Shown: positions 43,904-53,011 of the stretch, in pieces
How the letters are laid out: every line of letters begins with the position of its first letter
Numbering within the stretch: the first letter of the stretch is position 1
Source: Corynebacterium spheniscorum
GTDB lineage: Bacteria; Actinomycetota; Actinomycetes; Mycobacteriales; Mycobacteriaceae
Length of the DNA: 64,000 nucleotides
Assembly: GCF_900113445.1 (NCBI RefSeq)
Contig: NZ_FOPJ01000004.1
Location: 62,001 to 126,000 of the forward strand
Direction of reading: 5' to 3'
The notes under the pieces: model-generated
Databases searched by the model: none
Told to the model about the DNA's origin: nothing
What the model saw: only the letters and a program-made list of their open reading frames with translations
Made by a program: the position numbers and the translations under genes

Positions 43904-45805
43904 ATGGATTCAGGAAGTGCTGGGAGTCAGACGACACCGGCAGCGAATAAAACCACGATGAAGCAGGGGGAAGACAAAGAAAAGCCCAATGAATTGAGCA
44001 TTGGGGAGCTGATTAAGCCGGCGCGACCGGCGATGATGCAAAGCATTGTGATGAGCACGGTGGGGGCAATTTTGGCAGTTGTTCCCTATATTGCGATCAC
44101 GGAATTGGCGGTGCATTGGTTGCGGGGGGATTTGGAGCATCCGTGGCGGTGGGTGATTATCGCCATTATTGGGGCGTTTGTGGGCCATATGCTCTATTCC
44201 ATGGCCGTTGGGCTGACCCATATTGCGGAGGCGAAATTGCGCTATCTGCTGCGGGTAGATTTGGTGCGGACTTTGGGGCGAATTCCCTTAGGGCGGGTGG
44301 ATCAAACTTCTTCGGGGAAGATCCGCAAAATGGTGGTGGATGATACCAGTGCTATTCACACCATTGTGGCGCATTTAGCTGGGGACTTCAGTTATGCCGC
44401 AGTGTCCTTGATCTTTGGGTTTGCTTATCTGCTGTGGGTGGATTGGCGGCTATCTTTGGTGCTGCTAGCGGTATGGATTGTGGCTATTGCGATCGCAGCG
44501 GGCGCTGCGTTTTCCAAAGCGAAAGAGAGCATGGCGCAATTTGCGGAAAAGCAGATGGATCTTTCGGCCGCCACCGTGGAAATGGTGGAAGGCATTGAGG
44601 AGATTAAGAACTTCCAGGCTGCGGATGTGGCGCGTACTCGATTTGATCGCGCGCGTAAAGAGTTCGCGGATGTGTCTTATAAGTGGATGAATACCTTCGG
44701 CCGCGGCATGTCTTTGGTGTATGCGCTTTTGCATCCCGGCGCGATTGTGGCGACGGTGGCTCCGCTGGCCTTCCTTTTTGTTTATCAAGGGTGGATGGAA
44801 GTGGGCTATACCCTCCCCTTCTTCCTGATTGGAATTGGAATTCCCTCTGGGTTGATGCAATTGGTGTCGCTGATGCAGCACCTTTATGAGGCGCAATTGG
44901 CGGCCCATGACACCGCTGAGATGTTATCGACTGAGCCGATGCCTGAGGGTAAGCACCGCGAGGATGATGGTCTGCGCCGCGGCGAGGTGGCCTTTGAGAA
45001 TGTGAGCTTTGGGTATGACCCGGGTGAGCCGGTGTTGAAGGAGATTTCTTTTGTGGCTCACGCAGGTGAGGTCACTGCAGTGGTGGGGCCTTCTGGTGGT
45101 GGTAAAACCACGATTGCGCGGTTGATTGCGCGTTTTTATGACCCGGATTCTGGGGTGGTGCGCGTTGGTGGGGTGGACGCGAAAGATGTGAGTTTGAAGT
45201 GGTTGCTTTCGCAGATTGCGATTGTGTTCCAGGATATTTCTTTAGCGCATGACACGGTGGCGGCAAATATTTCTTTGGGTCATGAGAATGTGAGCCGCGA
45301 GCAGATTGAAGAGGCTGCGAAGGCGGCGTGTATTCATGAGCGCATCATGCGCTTGCCGGATGGTTATGACACGGTGATCGGGGAAGAAGGTGGGTTCTTC
45401 TCTGGTGGTGAGCGCCAGCGCATCACCATTGCGCGTGCTTATTTACAGGATGCGCCGATTTTGGTGTTGGATGAGGCGACCGCGCAGGCGGATCCGCGTT
45501 CTGAGCGGGAGATTCACCGTGCTTTGTCGACGCTATCGAAGGGGCGCACGGTGATTATTATTGCGCACCGCTTGGCGACGATTGCGAATGCGGATCAGAT
45601 CATTGTGGTGGCTGATGGGCAGGTTGCGGAATCCGGGAAGCATGCTGAGTTGCTGGCGCATAAGGGCATGTATGCCGGGTTGTGGGAGGCGCAGCAATTA
45701 GCGCCGGTGGATGCTGCTGGTGCGGCTGCTGAGGGCATTGCCGATGGCGGGGCTACTGGCGTTGACGCTGGCGTGGCCGCTGGCTTGGATACCGAGGAGG
45801 ACTAA
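43904..45805 (+). CDS. Iron-regulated ABC half-transporter (IrtA/YbtP-like, without FAD domain)
   Basis: 633 residues. A polar N-terminus of about 45 residues, six membrane helices, and a C-terminal NBD with Walker A GPSGGGKTT, signature FFSGGERQRITIARA, Walker B ILVLDEATAQAD and H-loop IIAHRL. The tail from about residue 600 is Ala/Gly/Asp-rich. Pairs with the next gene as an exporter-fold heterodimer. Relatives IrtAB, YbtPQ and FxuABC-type proteins import ferric siderophores despite the exporter fold. No siderophore-interacting domain is present. GGGAG is 8 bases upstream of ATG 43904; the DtxR box is just before. Import of a siderophore or heme-related cargo is inferred. Confidence 0.85.
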   Translation: MDSGSAGSQTTPAANKTTMKQGEDKEKPNELSIGELIKPARPAMMQSIVMSTVGAILAVVPYIAITELAVHWLRGDLEHPWRWVIIAIIGAFVGHMLYSMAVGLTHIAEAKLRYLLRVDLVRTLGRIPLGRVDQTSSGKIRKMVVDDTSAIHTIVAHLAGDFSYAAVSLIFGFAYLLWVDWRLSLVLLAVWIVAIAIAAGAAFSKAKESMAQFAEKQMDLSAATVEMVEGIEEIKNFQAADVARTRFDRARKEFADVSYKWMNTFGRGMSLVYALLHPGAIVATVAPLAFLFVYQGWMEVGYTLPFFLIGIGIPSGLMQLVSLMQHLYEAQLAAHDTAEMLSTEPMPEGKHREDDGLRRGEVAFENVSFGYDPGEPVLKEISFVAHAGEVTAVVGPSGGGKTTIARLIARFYDPDSGVVRVGGVDAKDVSLKWLLSQIAIVFQDISLAHDTVAANISLGHENVSREQIEEAAKAACIHERIMRLPDGYDTVIGEEGGFFSGGERQRITIARAYLQDAPILVLDEATAQADPRSEREIHRALSTLSKGRTVIIIAHRLATIANADQIIVVADGQVAESGKHAELLAHKGMYAGLWEAQQLAPVDAAGAAAEGIADGGATGVDAGVAAGLDTEED

Positions 45806-45810
45806 GAGTA

Positions 45811-47553
45811 ATGCTGAAACTACTTTCTGATCTGGTTGGTATCCGCGAAGTTCGCGCACTGATCGTGTTTTATACCCTCGCCGCAGTGTTAGAGGGCGTG
45901 ACTTTGGCCCTGTTGATTCCCTTCTTGCAGGCCTTCTTAGATGATCCGGCCTCAGCTGGGCGCTGGTTGATCGCCCTGTGTGTGATGGGTGTGCTCTTCT
46001 TGACGCTGCAGACCTATACGATGCTGCGCTCTTATCGTATTTCGGTTTATGACGTGTGTGATGCGCTGATTACCCGGATTGCGAATCGGGTGCTGGAGTT
46101 GCCCTTGGGTTGGTTTAATGCCCGACGTGAGGCGCGGATCGCTTCGGCAGTATCCCGGGAGATCAATACGCTTTCGCATATTGCCTCCATTGTGGTGCCG
46201 GCGATTATCACGGCTTTCACGGTGCCCATCGTGATGATCATTGCGGTGGTCTTTGTGGACTGGACCTTGGCTTTGGTCATGGTGATTGCGGTGCTGCCGC
46301 TTTATTGGTCCTGGGGGCGGATGCGTACCGCGGCGACCGAGGCTTCCGAGATTGAGACCGCTGCTTCTACTACTGCTGCCGGGCGTTTGATTGAGTATGC
46401 GCGCTTGCAACCGGTGCTTCGTGCTACCGGTGTGGTGCAACGCGGTTGGGGCAAACTCGATGATGCGCTGGCTGAAGAAGATGTGGCGGTACAAAATGCG
46501 CTGAAGGTCAAGGGCCGGCCGGCGATGGCTTATGCGACGATCCTGCAGATCACCTTCGCGGTGCTGTTGGCATTGGGTTTGTACCACGTGCTCAATGGCC
46601 GCTTGGATGCGGTGGCTTTCTTCGCATTGATGGTGATTGTGGCGCGGATGATTAGTCCGCTGGCGCAGTCGGTGCTTTATGCCTCGGAAATCCACAACTC
46701 GGTAGTGGCATTACGCAGCATGCATTCCATTGTGGGTGCGGAACCTTTGCCGGAGCCTAGTGCTGAAGAAGCCACGATTCCGACAAGGACTGCGGTGTCT
46801 TTGACGAATGTGGACTTCGGTTATGACGCTGGTCGCCCGGTGCTTAAGGGCATCAATTTGGAGGCCGCGGAGGGCACCATGACCGCACTGGTGGGGCCTT
46901 CGGGTTCTGGTAAGTCCACTGTTTTGCGGCTGATTGGGCGCTTCTGGGATGTGGATTCAGGTTGCGTGGAAATTGGTGGGGTGGATGTTCGTAAGATTCC
47001 TACCCACGAGTTGATGGCGATGACCTCGATGGTGTTCCAGGATGTGTACCTCTTTGACACCACCATCCGAGAGAATGTGCGTTTGGCACGCCCCGATGCC
47101 ACTGATGAGGAATTAGAGCGCGCCGCGAAATTGGCTCGCCTAGATCAGGTGATTGAGGCACTCCCCCACGGTTGGGATACCCAAGTGGGTCAGGGTGGTT
47201 TGAAGCTTTCTGGTGGTGAACGCCAACGCGTCTCGATTGCGCGGGCGTTTATTAAGGATGCGCCGATCTTGCTCTTAGATGAGATCACCTCTGCTCTTGA
47301 TGGGGAGAATGAAGCCGCTATTACTTCGGTGATGCGGGATCTCACCCGCGGTCGCACCGTGTTTGTGGTGGCACACCGGCTATCGACAGTGCGAGATGCG
47401 GATCAGATTGTGTTCCTCGATCCCGAACCTAATGGTGGGCCGGCGCATGTTGCTGAGTGTGGCTCCCCGGATGAGTTTTTGGCTGCTGGTGGGCTTTATG
47501 CGGAGTTCGCGGAAGCCTCCTCCGCGGCAGGTAGGTGGCAGATCACCTCTTAA
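45811..47553 (+). CDS. Iron-regulated ABC half-transporter partner (IrtB/YbtQ-like)
   Basis: 580 residues. Six helices, then NBD with Walker A GPSGSGKST (about 365), signature LKLSGGERQRVSIARAF, Walker B ILLLDEITSALD and H-loop VVAHRLSTV. This NBD keeps the catalytic Glu (D-E-I), as does the partner (D-E-A). It starts 5 bp after the first half-transporter, with GAGGAGG in the end of that gene, so both are made together. A strong terminator follows at 47643. Confidence 0.87.
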   Translation: MLKLLSDLVGIREVRALIVFYTLAAVLEGVTLALLIPFLQAFLDDPASAGRWLIALCVMGVLFLTLQTYTMLRSYRISVYDVCDALITRIANRVLELPLGWFNARREARIASAVSREINTLSHIASIVVPAIITAFTVPIVMIIAVVFVDWTLALVMVIAVLPLYWSWGRMRTAATEASEIETAASTTAAGRLIEYARLQPVLRATGVVQRGWGKLDDALAEEDVAVQNALKVKGRPAMAYATILQITFAVLLALGLYHVLNGRLDAVAFFALMVIVARMISPLAQSVLYASEIHNSVVALRSMHSIVGAEPLPEPSAEEATIPTRTAVSLTNVDFGYDAGRPVLKGINLEAAEGTMTALVGPSGSGKSTVLRLIGRFWDVDSGCVEIGGVDVRKIPTHELMAMTSMVFQDVYLFDTTIRENVRLARPDATDEELERAAKLARLDQVIEALPHGWDTQVGQGGLKLSGGERQRVSIARAFIKDAPILLLDEITSALDGENEAAITSVMRDLTRGRTVFVVAHRLSTVRDADQIVFLDPEPNGGPAHVAECGSPDEFLAAGGLYAEFAEASSAAGRWQITS

Positions 47554-47642
47554 AGGCTAGGCCGCTGAGGGCTTAACCGGCGAGAGTTAGCCGGTCAGGT
47601 TTTATCTCCAGTGCAGGTTGAGGAAGCGCCGTTCGCGCTGAG

Positions 47643-47690
47643 GAAGCGCCGATATTGCGAAGTGAATTCGCGGTAGCGGCGCTTTCTTTT
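47643..47690 (+). terminator. Intrinsic terminator after the iron ABC pair
   Basis: GAAGCGCCG...CGGCGCTTTC stem with inner TTGCGAA / TTCGCGG pairing, followed by TTTT. A direct repeat GAGGAAGCGCCG (47621 and 47640) could offer an alternative 5' arm. Confidence 0.88.
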
Positions 47691-47757
47691 ATGGGGCAGT
47701 AGCTGAAGAATCACTATTTCCCATACTCACTCACAGCCATGAAAGGTCGCTGAAGCG

Positions 47758-48972
47758 ATGCCCGCAGATCCGACAAAGACTCTTCGTTGGATGGTGATGT
47801 GCGCATTGAGTGCCAGCTGCGCGGAGATGACCCAAGTAGTGGCCATGGTGTGGGTGACCTTCGCATTGACGAAGAACGCGACGCTGGTCGGAATAGTCAA
47901 TGCCGCCATCTTCTTACCTGGTGTGGTGTTGGGGCTATATTTCCATCGCCATGCAGACAAAGGCGATGCCGGGAGCTTGCTAAAACTAACCAACCGCGTA
48001 TTGGTGGTTGGAGCTTTGGGCTTGATGTTGGTCTGGGCTTTCGGAGAGTACCCCCCTCATCGTCGGCGCATTAATTACCGTGCAGTGCGTTTTGAGCTTC
48101 GTCAAATTACTGAATAAGGCCTATATCGAGCGCTTTATTCGGGATAGTTTTGATTCGACTGACGCCGCGAAAACTCTTAGCCGCTCAGCGTCTTTTGCCT
48201 TAGTTGGTGGCATGGCTGGTGGGGCACTTGCCGGTGTGCTGCTGGACTTCGTGAATGCACTGTGGTGCTTCGGCGCATCCGCAGCGCTGTATTTCCTTAG
48301 CCAAGTGGCGATTAGCATTGCGGTGAACAGTGCACCGGCCGGGGGTGCGCGCTCTACACTCCCCTGACACCAACTGATTCTGCTCTACATAGCACGCCCG
48401 AGGCGCTGCAGGCGATGCGTATGATTTTGTTGTTTTCTATCCCCAGTGCTGGCGCTTTGCCTTTTATTTCCAGGCTCACTGCCCCACTTGCGCACCGCGT
48501 TGCGCCGGACGTCGCGGCATAATATTCCGTGCTGACTGTTGCCACCATGTTGGGTGGGTTTATTGCCGGGATGCTGCTTTCTGCTGCCCGGGTTAGCTAT
48601 GTAGACGCACTGCGATGGACACTACTGTGCGGAGCGATTGCACTAATCTCCTTGGCCTTTGAGCATTCTGCGCTCGCTGTATTCCTATTGATCTTGGTTG
48701 TTTCGGTGGTGCTTATGCTGCATGCCATTGCGATGCAGGTGATGACCAACCAGACTGCGCCGACCGAGCGGGTTGGTAAAACCACAGTGCTAAGAAATTC
48801 TGTGACCGGAACATCCCGTGGTCTCTTTGCGCTTGTTGCCGGGAGGATTGTAGATGTCTGCGGACTAGATTCCGCGTGGTTATTCCTGGCAGCGGTGCTG
48901 GCTATATTCGCGGCATTGTGGTTGCTGATGGCCAAAAATTTCCGTGCGCCGCTGGCTGAGGCCGACGCTTAG
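47758..48972 (+). pseudogene. MFS exporter pseudogene (EntS-like), frameshifted at least three times
   Basis: One MFS protein of about 400 residues is spread over shifting frames: 47758 onward in frame 1 (W-M-V-M-C-A-L-S-A-S-C...VTFALTKNATLVGIVNAA), 48080-48367 in frame 2 (K-A-Y-I-E-R-F...SQVAISIAV), about 48371-48521 in frame 3 (L-Q-A-M-R-M-I-L-L-F-S-I-P), then 48526-48972 in frame 1 again (TVATMLGGFIAGMLL...PTERVGKTTVLRNSVTG). Hydrophobic segments continue smoothly across the breaks, so this is decay of a single gene. It follows the iron ABC pair, where an enterobactin-exporter-like MFS would fit. Sequencing error is a less likely cause of three shifts. Confidence 0.85.
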
Positions 48973-48973
48973 G

Positions 48974-49160
48974 TGACTGCGGAAAATTTTAGGGCGCGGA
49001 TGACTACCAAAAGTTTTGTAGTCATGGGCTATCACTGCAAAATTTTTGCGGTGAGGTACTGCCGCTCTAAATCCGCTGTTTAAGCATCGAATTTGTTGAC
49101 AATGAGGCCCCCTTTTCATCCTTTTTAGAAGCGATCACTACAAATATTTTGGCAGTGATC
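48974..49160. repeat. Array of four related A/T-centred palindromes
   Basis: Four modules of about 23-28 bp: 48974-48997 (degenerate), 49000-49025 (arms ATGACTAC / GTAGTCAT), 49032-49054 (TCACTGCAAAA / TTTTGCGGTGA) and 49133-49160 (GATCACT / AGTGATC). Each follows T-C/G-A-C-T-R-C, A-run, T-run, complement. They begin 2 bp after the pseudogene stop. Confidence 0.75.
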
Positions 49161-49523
49161 AGCGGTCATGGTGTTTGGGTTAGACCTTCGTTTTTGGGGC
49201 GCTAAGTAATCACTGCGAACCAAAAGCCAGCACCGTTCCGATTAACACCATGAGCTTTGGAGACGTCTCCCCTAGTCCCGCATCATGGGATCGATACATC
49301 GGACACTTGTCGGATAAACCAGATGGAATTATTCTTGGCTCTATCCATAGCGAGATCCCCCACCAGACGCTTTCGCGGTAACCTCCAAAGTCCAGGCACA
49401 ACCTCTACTCTTGGGGCTTCCACACCGCCGCATCTCGCCGATGGCACCGGGATTGAAGCAGCACCGGAAAATTCCGACACATAATTTTGTTTCTAGGACC
49501 CCACTTACGCCCAGAGGTACAGC
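49161..49523. other. Gene-free stretch after palindrome array
   Basis: 363 bp of lower G+C. A half-module TCACTGCGAACCAAAA near 49213 resembles the palindromes. Short frames (75 aa or less) on both strands lack ribosome sites and recognisable content. GGTACAGC precedes the next ATG. Nothing else seen. Confidence 0.5.
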
Positions 49524-49934
49524 ATGAACAACGAGGTTGACCGCACACGGCGAGAAACCATATTCATCTATATCTGGGGGATTAGTCACGCGTACTTCTT
49601 GGTGGGCGGAGCGAAGGTTCTTTATTTTGAAGGGGCTAACGTATGGGAAAAGGTTTGTGCCGGATTAGTTCTGGTTTTCTTCGCGGTTAGCGCCTACAAA
49701 TATGCAAAGATTTTCCGCACTCAATCAGCGCAAACCATGCTGAATGAAACCTTCCCTACCCTCGCATACGCTTATATTGCCGAAGCCATCAGCTTGCATG
49801 AACACGGTATGTCGCTGGCGGTATTGCCCTTTCTTTTCTTCCTCTGGATTTTCTTCGTTATTGACGAACGATTCCTGGACTGGTTGACCGAGAAACAACC
49901 CCAGCAGCCTAAACAAACCCTTCGGGATGACTAG
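49524..49934 (+). CDS. Small membrane protein of unknown function
   Basis: 136 residues with about four membrane helices (roughly 12-32, 39-60, 72-90, 93-113), a charged N-terminus (NNEVDRTRRET) and a Gln/Pro-rich hydrophilic tail. No family recognised; composition richer in Phe, Ile and Tyr than its neighbours and lower in G+C, suggesting acquired DNA. No operon partner. The coherent topology makes a real gene likely. Confidence 0.55.
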   Translation: MNNEVDRTRRETIFIYIWGISHAYFLVGGAKVLYFEGANVWEKVCAGLVLVFFAVSAYKYAKIFRTQSAQTMLNETFPTLAYAYIAEAISLHEHGMSLAVLPFLFFLWIFFVIDERFLDWLTEKQPQQPKQTLRDD

Positions 49935-50438
49935 CTTTCTAGCTTCCTAAGGTCCCAGGAATTGGGGTCACTCGGGCGATAGTTACCTTGACTCGTCATA
50001 GGATTTGCGATGGGGAAAACTAGCAAGGTTACTTAGAGAACTCCGCTTATCTCAAGGCGATACGACAATCATGGTGATGACAGTATCTGTGGGTGGGAGC
50101 ATAGTCTTATGCGTTGAGGTGGCATCTGGGAGCTTCAAAGTTATCGATGTTAGTGATGCCGGCACGCTGGAGGCTGGTCTGGCTTGTACTGCGTGATCGT
50201 CAGTAAACCCACCCCTGGCTCTGCACTTCGCTGGCCCTTAGCATCGGCGGCCTTCCATAAATCTGCGCAGCTGCGCCTGTCTGGATTACGCCCAAACAGT
50301 TGTCGCGTATCCATGCAGCAGACCCAAAGCTCCTCGTACTTGCCACTGACTAGCACCTAGAAACACGCTGCTGCCGCCTCCATTAGCGGGGCGGAAGCAA
50401 AGCCATGTGCAGGAATGCGTTATAAACGCAACTCTTTG
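49935..50438. other. Gene-free stretch between membrane protein and ABC permease
   Basis: 504 bp. Two overlapping short frames (63 aa plus, 68 aa minus) have no homology I recognise and poor starts. The unusual codon content suggests decayed DNA. No RNA gene or clear terminator seen. Confidence 0.45.
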
Positions 50439-51284
50439 TTAGTTCGAAGTGCCTAGCTCATCGTGTAGATGAGCTGACATGCGGCGTTTGACTGGTGCGA
50501 CCAGCACGAGCTCCAAACAGAATGTCACCGCCGTCATTACCAGCGCGTAGGCAAATACGTCCGGGGTTTCAATGTTGATCTGTGCCAGCCGAATATCCGC
50601 ACCAATGCCAGAAGCGGTGGCAAGCAGTTCAGCCATTACCGACACGCGAATCGATTGCCCAAGTGCGACCGTGGTGGCCGCCAAGATTGGCGGCGCGATG
50701 GTTGGCACAATAATTTGTCGAACGACCATTTTGCGGGAGAGACGGAACACACTCGCCATCTCCAACAGGTCCGGATCGGTGGCTGCAAATGCCTGCGCGG
50801 TTGCTGCCGTAAGCAGCGGCACAGTCACCGCAGCCACCACAAACACCACCACGATGCCGTTCGTTCCGAACCACACCATTGCCACGATCACGAAGATGAT
50901 GCCCGGCGTGGACATCAGTATTTGCAGAAATGGCATAGAGAGGTAGGCAAAGCGCGGGAATTTCGCGTTCAGGAACCCCCACGTCACGCCGATCAACAGC
51001 GCGACGCCCAGTCCAACAGCACCTCGCCCCATCGTCAAGGCAAGCGCAGAGAGCAATGCCTGATTGGTTGTAAGCTCAACGAGTGCCTGCCACGTACGCA
51101 TCGGACCGGGCAAAATATAGTCCAGTTGCGAGCGGGCAAGTAGCGCCCACCCGACTAAGATCACCAGCCATCCGCCGGCGCGCCACAGCGTGGGGTGGGC
51201 GCCGCCGCGCCGCTCGGATGTACGCCCGCTCTGATCTAATAGTGCGTTTTGACCAGGACCGATGGGAGGGAGGTTACTCGACAT
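50439..51284 (-). CDS. ABC importer permease (SsuC/TauC/NMT1-associated type)
   Basis: 281 residues, six helices, with the importer EAA loop: E-M-A-S-V-F-R-L-S-R-K-M-V-V-R-Q-I-I-V-P near residue 185. An N-terminal polar 40 residues precede helix 1. The ATG at 51284 lies 11 bases inside the end of the binding-protein gene, so it is coupled; there is no separate ribosome site. It forms a homodimeric channel for the ATPase and binding protein upstream. The family carries sulfonates, nitrate, thiamine precursors and other small ions; the cargo here is unknown. Confidence 0.88.
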   Translation of the reverse strand: MSSNLPPIGPGQNALLDQSGRTSERRGGAHPTLWRAGGWLVILVGWALLARSQLDYILPGPMRTWQALVELTTNQALLSALALTMGRGAVGLGVALLIGVTWGFLNAKFPRFAYLSMPFLQILMSTPGIIFVIVAMVWFGTNGIVVVFVVAAVTVPLLTAATAQAFAATDPDLLEMASVFRLSRKMVVRQIIVPTIAPPILAATTVALGQSIRVSVMAELLATASGIGADIRLAQINIETPDVFAYALVMTAVTFCLELVLVAPVKRRMSAHLHDELGTSN

Positions 51285-52353
51285 AGAATTTGTTGTCCGG
51301 CAGCTTACCGCCGTAAATCTTCGGATTGTCTTCACCTAGGCGGGTGAGGAAATCTTCATATTCGTCACGCGCTTGGCTGGCGGGGACAACATCTAGTTGC
51401 AGGCGAGGAAGAACACCTTTCACCAGCTGCTCGGGCAGCTGATACTTCTCCGCAATCGCAGCAATCGTATCGGCATCACCGGCATTAGCTTTCGCAACGG
51501 TCGCGGAGACTTCTTCGCGGATGGCTGTCACGAGCTCTGGATGTTCGTCGACCAGCTTGCCAGGCATTACTAGCCCAGCCATCGGGAAGCGTGCTTCGCC
51601 GCCGGTGACCTTTGCCCACTCTTCTTGCAGGTTCAGTGCGCGAGTCAGATTAATGCCCTGTTTCTTCATCTTCATTTGCGCAACGCTGGCGACGTGCTCT
51701 GGCATTACCGCCCAGCTTGCTTCGCCTTTGGCGAGCAAGGCAAGTGCCTGCTGGCCGTCTTGGGCGGGGATGACTTCAATATCGCTGTCGCGGTTAAGAC
51801 CATTTTGTTTCAGCAGGTAGCTAAAGACGAGGTCAGGCATGTTGCCTGGCAGGACCACAATGACCTTCTGACCACGCAGTGCTTCCCAGTCACCTGGGGT
51901 CGTGCCCTCGGGCCCGAGCACATACAGCATGCCCCACACCACCGGCGCGATCATACGTACATCAACGCCCTTGGCGTAGAGGTTTGCAGCCACGTAGGCA
52001 GGGGTTGCAGCAACCTCGACCTCGTTGTTCATCAACGCGGATTTCAGCTGTTCAATGCTGTCCCAGTTCTCAACCGAAGTGTTCTCGGTGAGACCAGACA
52101 GATGGCCTTCCTTGCCGAACCCGCTCATCGGCGCGCCAAACGCCATAGTTTTTGGCACGTAGGCGCGGACTTGGGCCAGCGGCTCAACGCTTGCAGTCTC
52201 CTTAGCGCTCGCCGAACTACTAACCGAGCTTTCCGCTACGGTAGTAGTTTCCTTCTCGGAGGTCTCCGCGCTTTCTGAGCAGCCGGAGAGCACGAGTGCG
52301 CACGCTGTGAGTGCGACGAGTAGCGCGCGGCGTGGTGATTTCTTGATGGACAT
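51274..52353 (-). CDS. ABC importer substrate-binding lipoprotein (SsuA/NMT1-like)
   Basis: 359 residues. Lipobox V-L-S-G-C (Cys25), Ser/Glu/Thr linker to about residue 55, then a periplasmic-binding fold with S-A-L-M-N-N-E-V-E-V-A-A-T-P and G-Q-K-V-I-V-V-L-P-G-N-M-P-D typical of NMT1/SsuA proteins. GAGGA is 6 bases upstream of ATG 52353, and the perfect lipoprotein signal fixes this start. That means the ATPase frame overlaps its first 134 bases, which is odd. The operon has a methyltransferase and cupin first. Ligand unknown. Confidence 0.88.
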   Translation of the reverse strand: MSIKKSPRRALLVALTACALVLSGCSESAETSEKETTTVAESSVSSSASAKETASVEPLAQVRAYVPKTMAFGAPMSGFGKEGHLSGLTENTSVENWDSIEQLKSALMNNEVEVAATPAYVAANLYAKGVDVRMIAPVVWGMLYVLGPEGTTPGDWEALRGQKVIVVLPGNMPDLVFSYLLKQNGLNRDSDIEVIPAQDGQQALALLAKGEASWAVMPEHVASVAQMKMKKQGINLTRALNLQEEWAKVTGGEARFPMAGLVMPGKLVDEHPELVTAIREEVSATVAKANAGDADTIAAIAEKYQLPEQLVKGVLPRLQLDVVPASQARDEYEDFLTRLGEDNPKIYGGKLPDNKFYVE

Positions 52354-53011
52354 GTTGGTCCTCGTTTTCTGTCAGCTGCCAGCCACCCGGTGGTCCGGAT
52401 AGCAGCAATTGACGGGTAGCAACTTCGGTAAGTTCGGTGCGGTCATGGGAAACCCACACACAAGTCAATTCGGTTTGCGCGATCAGTGTGGCGAGATCCT
52501 TGCGCAGGCGCTCCGAGAGCGCCGCATCCAGGGCGGAAAATGGTTCGTCCACTAACAGCAACTGCGGTTTAGTAGCGAGAGCGCGCGCAATGGCGACGCG
52601 TTGACGCATTCCCCCAGACATCTGTGCCGGATAAAGGTCATAGGCATCGCCAAGACCGACGCGTTCCAGCCAACCCATTGCCTGAGCAATGGATTGTGGT
52701 CCTGGTGGAAGTGGTAGCAGCACGTTGTCGAGTGCATTACGCCACGGCAGTAGGCGCGGTTCTTGAAAAACGCAGGCAAGGTCCGCATCGGGGCGTAAGA
52801 CAGTGCCCGTATAGTCACTGCTCGTACCAGCAATAATGCGTAGCAAGGTCGTTTTTCCGCACCCTGATGGGCCAGATACCCCGAGAATGTCCCCTGGCGC
52901 TAAGTCAAAGGTGAGATCGTCAATAAGGTGCAGCCCACGCCGATACACATCCACATGCAGCAGGTGCAAAGAAGCACCGCCAGAGGCTAAAGACGTGGGC
53001 TCGCGGGTCAT
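52220..53011 (-). CDS. ABC importer ATPase (SsuB/TauB type) with out-of-frame C-terminal extension
   Basis: 263 residues. Walker A GPSGCGKTT, Q-loop FQEPRLLPW, signature MSGGMRQRVAIARAL, Walker B LLLVDEPFSALD and H-loop VWVSHD, all intact. The NBD is complete by about residue 218 (GPPGGWQLTEN). The last 45 residues are Arg/Thr-rich and are read from the other frame of the binding-protein signal peptide. A one-base shift at CAGCTGACAG (near 52379) would give a TGA just where the family ends. So a recent indel probably removed the original stop. ATG 53011 overlaps the methyltransferase stop (ATGA). Confidence 0.87.
   Translation of the reverse strand: MTREPTSLASGGASLHLLHVDVYRRGLHLIDDLTFDLAPGDILGVSGPSGCGKTTLLRIIAGTSSDYTGTVLRPDADLACVFQEPRLLPWRNALDNVLLPLPPGPQSIAQAMGWLERVGLGDAYDLYPAQMSGGMRQRVAIARALATKPQLLLVDEPFSALDAALSERLRKDLATLIAQTELTCVWVSHDRTELTEVATRQLLLSGPPGGWQLTENEDQHVHQEITTPRATRRTHSVRTRALRLLRKRGDLREGNYYRSGKLG

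Noticed and set aside
50005..50356. Two short overlapping frames (63 aa plus strand, 68 aa minus strand)
   Set aside because: No ribosome site, no recognisable motif, and they overlap each other on opposite strands.
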